Below are positions 8,100 through 15,675 of a stretch of 64,000 bases of DNA, piece after piece. Origin of the DNA: Cupriavidus cauae. GTDB lineage: Bacteria > Pseudomonadota > Gammaproteobacteria > Burkholderiales > Burkholderiaceae. The stretch's first letter is position 1, and every line of letters begins with the position of its first letter. Under the pieces are notes generated by a model that worked only from the letters and a program-made list of their open reading frames with translations, did not search any database and was not told the origin of the DNA. Both the position numbers and the translations under genes were made by a program. The stretch spans positions 1-64,000 of the forward strand of contig NZ_VWRN01000003.1 in the NCBI RefSeq assembly GCF_008632125.1. Direction: 5' to 3'.

Positions 8100-8765
8100 T
8101 CAGCCGCCGAGCAGGCCGCGCTTCAGGTCGCGATCGACCGGGCGTTCGCCCAGGAAGATGCGCAGCACGGCCTGGTAGAAATCCTCGCCGGGGATGGGCT
8201 TGCCGCGCGGCGTGCCATTGACGGCGATCACCGTGCCGCTGTCCGGCGTGTAGTCGAAGTCGATCACGTCGCCCTTGCGCGCCGTGCCGACCTGGTTCAT
8301 CGCCTGCTCCAGCTGGTGCAGGCGATCGGCGAACTTCTCCAGCTGCGCCTCGTTGTGGTTCTCCCGCATGCCTTCGTTCAGCGCCTTGACGAAGGTGCTC
8401 GATTCCACCTCGCGCAGCGGCCGGATCTGCAGCCGCTTGGGACCCTTGGCGCCCAGCACCACGGCGGCGTTGCGCACCTTCTCGGGCAGGTACAGCGCGG
8501 CGACATAACCCTTGACGATGAACACCGAGCGCAGGCCCGCGCCGTTCAGCTGCAGTTCCTTGCCACCGAGGCGCGTCGCCTCGTCCAGCCGCACGCCCTC
8601 GATCTCCATCGCGCCAGCGGCCATCGGCAGCGCGCCCGCGACGGCCACGCAGCAGATCGCCAGCCACTGGCGCAGGCGGCGTGCGGTCCGTGCGGTTCCT
8701 CCGGTCCGATCGAACGGAACGCGGGCGGAAGGGCGGCGGGGGGCGGGCATGGCGGGGCGGTACAT
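8100..8765 (-). CDS. Chalcone-isomerase-like secreted protein
   Basis: This 221-aa protein carries a bacterial chalcone-isomerase-like domain (Chalcone_3 type). The N-terminus has a basic stretch and a hydrophobic core (QWLAICCVAVAGALPMAAGA, about 33-52), consistent with export. The domain begins at MEIEGVRLDEATRLGGKELQLNGAGLR and includes IVKGYVAALYLPEK, the conserved EVESSTFVKALNEGMREN and VIDFDYTPDSGTVIAVNG. Bacterial members are not known to isomerise chalcones; their role is unclear. The start is uncertain: MYRPAM at 8765 or the ATG five codons later both fit, and neither has a clear ribosome-binding site. It is downstream of nothing obvious and divergent from the AEC transporter. Confidence 0.82.
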   Translation of the reverse strand: MYRPAMPAPRRPSARVPFDRTGGTARTARRLRQWLAICCVAVAGALPMAAGAMEIEGVRLDEATRLGGKELQLNGAGLRSVFIVKGYVAALYLPEKVRNAAVVLGAKGPKRLQIRPLREVESSTFVKALNEGMRENHNEAQLEKFADRLHQLEQAMNQVGTARKGDVIDFDYTPDSGTVIAVNGTPRGKPIPGEDFYQAVLRIFLGERPVDRDLKRGLLGG

Positions 8766-8975
8766 CGAGAACGGAATGGCAGGCGGAACAAGATCGACGG
8801 AAATCCGGAGCGTGCCATCTTCCGGGTTTTCTGAAACAATACCAATCCGTATCTGCCCTAGGGCGCACTCCGGGCCGCTTCGCCTCGCTCGCGGAGCGCC
8901 GTCCGCACGGGGCTCCTGCCATCCTTCCTGACATCCTCCGACGCGCCCCCGCGTCCCGACAACAACAAGACGCCG

Positions 8976-9869
8976 ATGTCGCCTGCTCTGCTGATGGTGC
9001 CCGATTTCAGCCTGATCCTGATCGGCTGGCTGCTGGTGCGCTATACCTCGTTCGACCGCGCTTTCTGGTCCGGCGTCGAACGGCTGGTCTACTTCGTGCT
9101 GTTTCCCGCGCTGCTGCTGCAGGCGACCAACAGCGCGGTATTCGATTTTTCGACCACCTCGGCGATGCTTGGGCTGGCGGTGCTGACCACGGTGTTCGGC
9201 ATGGCCGCCGGCTACGCGGTCAAGTGGGTGCTGCGGCCGAACCCGGTCGATTTCGCCTCCGGGCTGCAGACGGCGTTCCGCTTCAACTCGTACATTGCGC
9301 TGGCGCTGGCCTCCCGCCTGGGCGGCAGCGAAGGGCTGGCGATGATGGCGGTGATCGTCGGCTGCGTGGTGCCGATGTGCAATGTCGCCGCGGTGTGGGC
9401 GCTGGCCCGGCACGGCGAGGCGCGGCTGTGGCGCGAGCTGGCGCGCAATCCGCTGATCCTGGCCACGGCCGGCGGCCTGATCACCAATCTGCTCGGCCTG
9501 CATCCGCCCGAAGTCCTTGGCATGACGCTGGCCCGGCTGGGTTCGGCCTCGACGGCGCTGGGCCTGATGACGGTCGGCGCCGGCCTGCAGATGCGCGGCG
9601 CGGTCGGCACGATCGGGCCGGTGGCCTGGTGGACCGGGGTCAAGCTGCTGGCGATGCCGGCCTTCGCCTGGGCCGTCGGCCGCCATCTGCCGCTGTCGCC
9701 GCTGCAATTGCAGATCGCGGTGCTCTATGCCGCGATGCCGACCGCCTCGAGCGCGTACATCCTCGCGGTCCGCATGGGCGGCAACGGGCCGATGGTGGCC
9801 GCGGCGATCTCGGCGATGACGGTGTCGGCGATCTTCACCGCGCCGATGTGGCTGGCGCTGGTCAGCTAG
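8976..9869 (+). CDS. AEC (auxin efflux carrier) family transporter
   Basis: This 297-aa inner-membrane carrier has about eight to ten hydrophobic helices over its full length. The family features are PDFSLILIGWLLVR at the N-terminus, the ASGLQTAFRFNSYIALALASRLGG region, CVVPMCNVAAVWALAR in the middle, and the C-terminal AVLYAAMPTASSAYILAVRMGGNG, typical of MdcF/YfdV-like members. Bacterial AEC proteins move organic acids such as malonate or malate, but the substrate cannot be inferred here. It stands alone, divergent from the chalcone-isomerase-like gene. Confidence 0.88.
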   Translation: MSPALLMVPDFSLILIGWLLVRYTSFDRAFWSGVERLVYFVLFPALLLQATNSAVFDFSTTSAMLGLAVLTTVFGMAAGYAVKWVLRPNPVDFASGLQTAFRFNSYIALALASRLGGSEGLAMMAVIVGCVVPMCNVAAVWALARHGEARLWRELARNPLILATAGGLITNLLGLHPPEVLGMTLARLGSASTALGLMTVGAGLQMRGAVGTIGPVAWWTGVKLLAMPAFAWAVGRHLPLSPLQLQIAVLYAAMPTASSAYILAVRMGGNGPMVAAAISAMTVSAIFTAPMWLALVS

Positions 9870-9883
9870 GCGGCTGGGGCGGC

Positions 9884-9945
9884 TGCAGCGACAGCAATAG
9901 CGGCAGCAGCAATAGCGACAGCAGCAATAACTGCAGCGGCCCCAC
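9884..9945. repeat. Tandem repeat, 15-bp unit (AGCAATAGCGGCAGC-like)
   Basis: About four imperfect copies of a 15-bp CAG-rich unit lie between the AEC transporter and queG. No coding function is evident. Confidence 0.65.
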
Positions 9946-9992
9946 TGCAACCGGCATCGTGGCCGTGACGGCGACCATGGTGGTGCGCGCTG

Positions 9993-11198
9993 CTACTGCG
10001 GCCGCTGCGCGAGGGCCCATGCCACGTGCTCGCGCACCAGCTCCGAGGGATGCCCGGCGCGCGCCAGCAAGGCCGCGCGGATGCGTTCGGCCTGCGCCGG
10101 CTCGCCGGCCCCGCGCAGCGCATTGCCAAGACCCACCGCCAGATTGCGCAGCCAGCGTTCGTGGCCGATGCGCCGGATCGGGCTGCCTTCCAGCCGCCGA
10201 TTGAATTCCTCCTCGCTCCAGCCGAACAGCGCCACCATGTCGGGCGCATCGAAGCCGTTGCGCACGGCGAAGTCCGGCAGCGTCGCGCGGTGCGCGAACT
10301 TGTTCCACGGGCAGGCCAGCTGGCAGTCGTCGCAACCGTAGACGCGATTGCCCATCGGCGCGCGCAGCGGCTCGGGAATCGCGCCCTTGTGCTCGATGGT
10401 GAGGTAGGAGATGCAGCGGCGCGCATCGAGCCGGTACGGGCCGACGATGGCCTGGGTCGGACAGATGTCGATGCAGCGGCGGCACTGGCCGCAATGCGCG
10501 GAGGCGGGCGGGTCGATCGGCAGCGGCAGATCGACCAGGATCTCGCCGAGGAAGAACATCGAGCCGCCGTCGCGATCGAGCAGCAGCGTGTGTTTGCCGC
10601 GCCAGCCGAGCCCCGCCTGGCCGGCCAGCGCGACCTCCATCACCGGTGCCGAGTCGGTGAAGACGCGATAGCCGAACGGGCCGATCGCGGCCTCGATGCG
10701 GCCGGCCAGCTGCTGCAGGCGCGTGCGCAGGACCTTGTGATAGTCGCGGCCGCGCGCGTACAGCGAGATCGTTGCCGCGGTGCCGCCGGCCTCGACCTGG
10801 GCGAGCCGCGCGAATTCGCGCTCGCGCCAGTCGTCGCGATCGCCGTCGTTGCCGCCGTTGCGATCGTCTTCGTCATCGGTGGAGGCGGGCAGATAGGGCA
10901 TGCGCGCGACGATCGCGCGCACCGTGCCGGGCACCAGTTCGGCCGGCCGCGCGCGCTTCAGGCCATGGTTCGCCATATAATCCATGTCGCCATGGCAACC
11001 CTGCGCCAGCCAAGCGAGCAGACCCGCTTCGGCATGGCTCAGGTCCACGTCGGCGACCCGCACGTCGTCGAAGCCGAGCGCCGCGCCCCAGGCGCGAATC
11101 TGCGCGACCAGCGCATGCGGATCCGGGCCGGTGGCGTGCTGCGCCGCTGGCGTCCCGCTGAGAACGGCGTCAGGCGCCTGTGCTGCTCGGTCGATCAT
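9993..11198 (-). CDS. queG: Epoxyqueuosine reductase QueG
   Basis: This 401-aa cobalamin and [4Fe-4S] enzyme performs the last step of queuosine formation in tRNA, reducing epoxyqueuosine. It has the N-terminal QueG domain with HGDMDYMANH and VFTDSAPVMEVALAGQAGLGW (Asp182 matches the proton donor), then two 4Fe-4S clusters: CGQCRRCIDICP (Cys236, 239, 242, 246) and YGCDDCQLACPWN (Cys289, 292, 296), with Cys262 between. A HEAT-like C-terminal extension follows. It is slightly longer than E. coli QueG because of an acidic, low-complexity insert at about 108-126 (Asp/Asn/Gly-rich). It is divergent from tsaE with only 16 bp between starts, a common arrangement in betaproteobacteria. Confidence 0.95.
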   Translation of the reverse strand: MIDRAAQAPDAVLSGTPAAQHATGPDPHALVAQIRAWGAALGFDDVRVADVDLSHAEAGLLAWLAQGCHGDMDYMANHGLKRARPAELVPGTVRAIVARMPYLPASTDDEDDRNGGNDGDRDDWREREFARLAQVEAGGTAATISLYARGRDYHKVLRTRLQQLAGRIEAAIGPFGYRVFTDSAPVMEVALAGQAGLGWRGKHTLLLDRDGGSMFFLGEILVDLPLPIDPPASAHCGQCRRCIDICPTQAIVGPYRLDARRCISYLTIEHKGAIPEPLRAPMGNRVYGCDDCQLACPWNKFAHRATLPDFAVRNGFDAPDMVALFGWSEEEFNRRLEGSPIRRIGHERWLRNLAVGLGNALRGAGEPAQAERIRAALLARAGHPSELVREHVAWALAQRPQ

Positions 11199-11214
11199 CC
11201 GTCAATTGTACGCA

Positions 11215-11727
11215 ATGCCCCTGCTCGAACAACGCACCGTGATCCTGCCCGACGAAGCGGCCACCGACCGCCTCGGCGCGGCGCTCGCCGGCGCGGTGCG
11301 CGCCATGCCGCCGCAGACGGTGCACGTCCAGCTCTCGGGCGATCTCGGCGCGGGCAAGACCACGCTGTCGCGCGCGGTGCTGCGCGCGCTCGGCCATGCC
11401 GGCAAGGTCCGCAGCCCGACCTACACGCTGTGCGAGCCGTACCAGGTCGCCCGCGCCGACGGTTCGCCGCTGACCGTCTATCACTTCGATCTCTATCGCT
11501 TCGCCGATCCCGAGGAATGGCTCGACGCGGGATTTCGCGACTGTTTTGCCGAGCCGGCCTTCAATCTGGTCGAGTGGCCGGAGAAGGCCGCGTCGCTGCT
11601 TGGGGAACCCGACCTGCACCTGTTGCTCCAATCGGACACCTCGCCCAGCGATGAGGCCGCCGATCGGCGAGTCGCGATCCTGCGGGCCTATACTCCAACC
11701 GGACTTCTCCTGCTGCACGCATGCTGA
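11215..11727 (+). CDS. tsaE: tRNA threonylcarbamoyladenosine biosynthesis ATPase TsaE
   Basis: This 170-aa P-loop ATPase of the TsaBDE complex is needed for t6A37 tRNA modification. The Walker A loop GDLGAGKTT is at 42-50, followed by KVRSPTYTLCEPY, and the family signature YHFDLYRFADPEEWLDAGF, then FNLVEWPEKA. It is slightly longer than E. coli TsaE (153 aa), with a diverged C-terminus. The frame is open much further upstream, but the ATG at 11215 is where homology starts. Its last codons overlap the amiC start, so the two are an operon, as in many proteobacteria. Confidence 0.94.
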   Translation: MPLLEQRTVILPDEAATDRLGAALAGAVRAMPPQTVHVQLSGDLGAGKTTLSRAVLRALGHAGKVRSPTYTLCEPYQVARADGSPLTVYHFDLYRFADPEEWLDAGFRDCFAEPAFNLVEWPEKAASLLGEPDLHLLLQSDTSPSDEAADRRVAILRAYTPTGLLLLHAC

Positions 11728-13241
11728 TCAAGCGCCTCGCCACCGACCGTCCCGATGAACTGCTGCTCGCCCGCCGCAAATGGCTGGCGCAATGCCTGAA
11801 AGCCGGCGCCGGAACGGTCGTGCTGACGCTGGCGGGTCCGCAGATCGCGGCCGGCGCCGGCATCGTCGCGGTCCGTGTCTGGCCGGCCGAGGACTATACG
11901 CGGGTCACCATCGAATCGGACGAGCGCCTCGCCGCGGTCCACACGATGGTGCGCAATCCCGATCGGCTGGTGGTCGATATCGATGGCCTGGACCTGTCGC
12001 CGACGCTGCGCGAGCTGGTCGCCAAGATTACTCCCAACGATCCCTATATCCAGTCGGTGCGCGTCGGCCAGAACCGGCCGCGCGTGGTCCGGCTGGTGTT
12101 CGACCTGAAGGAAGACATCGCGCCGCAGGTCTTCACGCTGGGGCCGATCGGCCAGTACCGCAACCGGCTGGTGTTCGATCTCTACCCGGTCAATCCGCCC
12201 GATCCGCTGTGGAAGCTGGTGCGCGAGACCGAGGACAAGCAGCGCCGCTTCGCCTCGACGCCGGCCACCGAGGGCGCCGACAGCGTGGCCGGCGCGCCGT
12301 CGAGCAGCGAAGAGGATGCGATCGCCGCGCTGGTGCGCCAGTTCGAGGACCAGGCGAAGACCCCCGCCACGCCGCCGCTGCCGGCCAATCCGCCGGTGGC
12401 GTCCGCCAAACCGAAGCCGCCCGCCGCTACCGCGCCGAGCCAGCCGACCGCGCCGCAGGCGCCGCTGGCGCAGGACAAGCCGGGCAGGAACGACCCCGCC
12501 GACGATCCCGCGCCGTCGCGCTTCAAGATGCGCCGGCTGCTGACGGTGGCGATCGATCCGGGCCACGGCGGCGAGGACCCCGGCGCGATCGGCGCCGCCG
12601 GCTCGCGCGAGAAGGACGTGGTGCTGCAGATCGCCAAGCGCCTGCGCGCCAAGATCGATGCGCAGCCCAATATGCGGGCGATGATGACGCGCGACGCCGA
12701 TTTCTTCGTGCCGCTGAACGTGCGCGTGCAGAAGGCGCGCCGGGTCAAGGCCGACCTGTTCGTGTCGATCCATGCCGATGCCTTCGTCAAGCCGGAGGCG
12801 CGCGGCGCCTCGGTGTTCGCGCTGTCCGAGCGCGGCGCCTCGAGCTCGGCCGCGCGCTGGCTGGCCAACAAGGAGAACGCGGCCGACCTGATCGGCGGCG
12901 CCAACATGAACAACAAGGACGCGCAGGTCGCGCGCGTGCTGCTCGATCTGTCGACCACCGCGCAGATCAACGACAGCCTGCGGGTCGGCAAGGCGGTGCT
13001 GTCCGAGATCGGCGGCATGCATCAGCTGCACAAGGCGCATGTCGAGCAGGCGGGCTTTGCCGTGCTGAAGGCGCCCGACATCCCGTCGATCCTGATCGAG
13101 ACCGCCTTCATCAGCAACCCGGAGGAGGAGCGCAAGCTCAACGACGAGGCCCACCAGGAGCAGCTGGCCAACGCGATCCTGCGCGGCATCCGCGGCTACT
13201 TCGCGCGCAATCCGCCGCTCGCGCGTAGCCCGTCGGTGTGA
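11721..13241 (+). CDS. amiC: N-acetylmuramoyl-L-alanine amidase (AmiC type)
   Basis: This 506-aa periplasmic zinc amidase cleaves the stem peptide from murein during septal splitting. The N-terminus RRKWLAQ followed by a hydrophobic stretch resembles a Tat signal, as in E. coli AmiC. An AMIN domain (about 45-155) is followed by a Pro/Ala-rich linker (about 170-265) and the Amidase_3 domain (about 275-495). Zinc and catalytic residues appear in IDPGHGGEDPGA, EKDVVLQIAKRL, LFVSIHADAF and PSILIETAFISNPEEE. The regulatory block that occludes the active site in AmiA/B/C is present between SERGASSSAARWLANKEN and DSLRVGKAVL. It overlaps tsaE by 7 bp and a strong terminator follows. Confidence 0.95.
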   Translation: MLIKRLATDRPDELLLARRKWLAQCLKAGAGTVVLTLAGPQIAAGAGIVAVRVWPAEDYTRVTIESDERLAAVHTMVRNPDRLVVDIDGLDLSPTLRELVAKITPNDPYIQSVRVGQNRPRVVRLVFDLKEDIAPQVFTLGPIGQYRNRLVFDLYPVNPPDPLWKLVRETEDKQRRFASTPATEGADSVAGAPSSSEEDAIAALVRQFEDQAKTPATPPLPANPPVASAKPKPPAATAPSQPTAPQAPLAQDKPGRNDPADDPAPSRFKMRRLLTVAIDPGHGGEDPGAIGAAGSREKDVVLQIAKRLRAKIDAQPNMRAMMTRDADFFVPLNVRVQKARRVKADLFVSIHADAFVKPEARGASVFALSERGASSSAARWLANKENAADLIGGANMNNKDAQVARVLLDLSTTAQINDSLRVGKAVLSEIGGMHQLHKAHVEQAGFAVLKAPDIPSILIETAFISNPEEERKLNDEAHQEQLANAILRGIRGYFARNPPLARSPSV

Positions 13242-13275
13242 GGGCGCCCAGCCATCGACGCAACGACCAAAAGAA

Positions 13276-13304
13276 AAAGGCCGGCAAATCGCCGGCCTTT
13301 CCTT
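13276..13304. terminator. Bidirectional Rho-independent terminator between amiC and the symporter gene
   Basis: A perfect 10-bp stem AAAGGCCGGC/GCCGGCCTTT (13276-13285 and 13291-13300) with a 5-nt loop has T-rich tracts on both strands (TTTCCTTTT on plus, TTTTTCTTTT on minus). It serves convergent genes. Confidence 0.88.
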
Positions 13305-13315
13305 TTGCTGACACG

Positions 13316-13348
13316 CTTGTCGTCCGCGCGAAGGCGGGGACCCGGTGG
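13316..13348. repeat. REP-like palindromic repeat, second copy
   Basis: CGCGCGAAGGCGGGGACCCGG resembles the element at 3761-3787, again placed directly after a gene terminator. Confidence 0.5.
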
Positions 13349-13413
13349 CTTGTCAGGACGCTGGGCTCTCGCTGTCGCGGGAGCGTCGGCACCGGCCGGC
13401 GCCGACGTCCCGG

Positions 13414-14433
13414 TCAAGCCCGCGCGACCGCGCCTTCGATCTGCTCGCGGTTGGCATAGCGCGACGCCATCACCGAGCAGACGATCAGCTGCAGCTGGTG
13501 ATAGACCATCAGCGGCAGCACCAGCAGGCCCAGCGCCGGGTGGCCGGCGAACAGGATCTTGGCCATGGGGATGCCGTTGGCCAGGCTCTTCTTCGAGCCG
13601 CAGAACACCGCGGTGATCTCGTCCTCGACCGAGAAGCCGAGGCGGCGGGCGACGAAGGTGGTGGTGGCCAGGATCGCGAACAGCAGCACCGCGGCCAGCG
13701 CCATCACGGCGGCGATGGTCTGCCAGCTGTACTGGTGCCACAGGCCCTCGGAGGTGGCATCGCAGAACGACGAGTAGACGATCAGCACGATCACGCCGCG
13801 GTCGATCTTGCTCGTGATGGCCTTGTGCCGCCCCAGCCAGGCGCCGATTACCGGACGGGCCAGCTGGCCCAGCGCGAACGGCAGCAGCAGTTGCAGCGCC
13901 ACGCCGGTCAGCGCCTTGCCCAGCGGCATCGACGCGCCGCTGGCGCTGATCACCAGGCCCATCAGCAGCGGGGTCAGCGCCATGCCGATCAGGCCGGAGA
14001 TGGTCGCGTTGAAGATCGCACCGGGCACGTTGCCGCGCGCCATCGAGGTCATCGCCACCGACGACGAGACGGTCGACGGCAGCGCGCACAGGAAGAACAC
14101 GCCCAGCAGCAGGTCGGCCGGCAGCTGGTCGCGCAGCGCGAACATCAGCACCGCGCCGATCAGCGGGAACACCACGTAGGTGAAGGCCTGCACGAAGGTG
14201 TGCAGGCGCCAGTGGCGCGCGCCGGCGACCAGCTTGTCGCGCGACAGCGCGGCGCCGTGCAGAAAGAACACCAGCGCGACGCCGAGGCTGGTCACCAGCC
14301 CGAGGTGCAGCGGGCCGTCGCCGGTGCCGACCTCGGGGGCGGCCAGCGCCAGCGCGATCGCGGCCAGCATGATCAGCACGAAGCCGTCGATCAGATCGTA
14401 GAGTTTCTTGAAGGGATTCAGCAGGAAGGACAT
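13414..14433 (-). CDS. Bile acid:sodium symporter family transporter (YfeH-like)
   Basis: This 339-aa integral membrane protein has ten predicted hydrophobic helices and fits the SBF-like family (YfeH/RCH1 type). Visible features are LGVALVFFLHGAALSRDKL, LCALPSTVSSSVAMTSMARGNVPGAIFNATISGLIGM (the crossover region with conserved polar residues) and VFCGSKKSLANGIPMAKILF, the best signature of this subfamily. The natural substrate of YfeH-like members is not established. It is divergent from a LysR regulator with 163 bp between starts, so that regulator probably controls it. Confidence 0.88.
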   Translation of the reverse strand: MSFLLNPFKKLYDLIDGFVLIMLAAIALALAAPEVGTGDGPLHLGLVTSLGVALVFFLHGAALSRDKLVAGARHWRLHTFVQAFTYVVFPLIGAVLMFALRDQLPADLLLGVFFLCALPSTVSSSVAMTSMARGNVPGAIFNATISGLIGMALTPLLMGLVISASGASMPLGKALTGVALQLLLPFALGQLARPVIGAWLGRHKAITSKIDRGVIVLIVYSSFCDATSEGLWHQYSWQTIAAVMALAAVLLFAILATTTFVARRLGFSVEDEITAVFCGSKKSLANGIPMAKILFAGHPALGLLVLPLMVYHQLQLIVCSVMASRYANREQIEGAVARA

Positions 14434-14596
14434 GACTGCGTGGACTGAAGCGCACCGGAGCGGCGCGCCGGAACGAAGGGTTTAAAAGAAGAAGAAATAG
14501 ACAGAAAACGGTGGAATCAGGGTTAACGCTGGTATTGGACGATAGTCCTGTCTAGAATGCAAATTCATTTGTCGTATTCATTGATATGGTTGGCGC

Positions 14597-15490
14597 ATGA
14601 ATTACACCTTGCGGCAGTTGCGGGTCTTCCTGGCGGTGGCGTCGCACGGCAGTTTCAGCCGGGCGGCGGACGCGGTCGGGCTGACGCAGCCGGCGGTCAG
14701 CCGGGGCGTGGCGGAGCTGGAGGAGGCGCTGGGGCTGCGCCTGCTGGACCGCACCACCCGTGAAGTGGTGCTGACCGATGCCGGCCAGGCGCTGGTGCCG
14801 GCGCTGGAGCGGCTGCTCGGCCAGCTCGACGACACGCTGGAGGAGACGCGCCAGCTCGGCGAGCGTTACCGCGGCCGGGTGGTGATCGCCAGCGCGCCGA
14901 CCATCTCGGCGCGCCTGATGCCGCTGTATGTGGCCGCCTGCGCGCGGCAATATCCGGAGGTGCGGCTGTCGGTGCGCGACAACGTGCAGGCCGACGGGCT
15001 CGAGCAGATCCGCGCCGGCGCGGTCGATTTCGGCGTGCTGATCGACCCGTTGGCCAGCGAAGGGCTGGAGACCGTGCCGCTGGGCACCGATCCGTTCTGC
15101 TTCGTCTGCCGCGACGACGATCCGTTGGCAAGACGCGACACGGTGTCGTGGTCCGCGCTCGACGGGGTGCCGCTGGTGCTGCTGGATTTCGCCTCCGGCA
15201 GCCGCCCGCTGATCGACCGCGTGTTCGCGATGCACGGCGTGACGCCGCGCGTGGTGCAGGAGCTGGGCCACTCGGCCAGCGTGTTCGGCATGGTGCAGGC
15301 CGGCATCGGGGCGTCGGTGCTGCCGTCGTTCTCGCTGCCGCTGCCGGCCGCGTCGAACCTGGTGTGGCGCCCGCTGGTGCCGCAGGAGGAGCGGCGCATC
15401 GTGATGGTCCGCCGCGAGGACCGTTCGCTATCGCCGGCGGCCGCGGCGGTGTGGGAGATGGTCAGGACGATGCCGATTCCGGCGGCTTGA
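14597..15490 (+). CDS. LysR-family transcriptional regulator
   Basis: This 297-aa regulator has an N-terminal winged helix-turn-helix (about 4-62: LRQLRVFLAVASHGSFSRAADAVGLTQPAVSRGVAELE) and a periplasmic-binding-like effector domain from about 90. It is divergent from the SBF-family symporter, the usual position of a LysR activator beside its target. The gap between the starts is unusually AT-rich. The effector is unknown. Confidence 0.92.
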   Translation: MNYTLRQLRVFLAVASHGSFSRAADAVGLTQPAVSRGVAELEEALGLRLLDRTTREVVLTDAGQALVPALERLLGQLDDTLEETRQLGERYRGRVVIASAPTISARLMPLYVAACARQYPEVRLSVRDNVQADGLEQIRAGAVDFGVLIDPLASEGLETVPLGTDPFCFVCRDDDPLARRDTVSWSALDGVPLVLLDFASGSRPLIDRVFAMHGVTPRVVQELGHSASVFGMVQAGIGASVLPSFSLPLPAASNLVWRPLVPQEERRIVMVRREDRSLSPAAAAVWEMVRTMPIPAA

Positions 15491-15675
15491 GGTTTGGGAG
15501 AGAGCGGAGCTTGCCCGCTCCATGACCCTGTGCCCATGAGGGGCGAGGGACAGCAACGTTGCAGCGATGGCGGTGGCCGGCTCATGCCGACGGCGCCGCT
15601 TTGCTGGCGTGTCCCGCGCGTGAAACGGGCGGGGACGGCAGCGGTGGTCGCCGTGCCGTTTCCCCCCATCGCCGC

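Noticed and set aside
8100-9950. 616-codon minus-strand frame including the chalcone-isomerase-like gene
   Set aside because: The upstream two thirds are antisense to the AEC transporter and lack any family features; only 8100-8765 is real.
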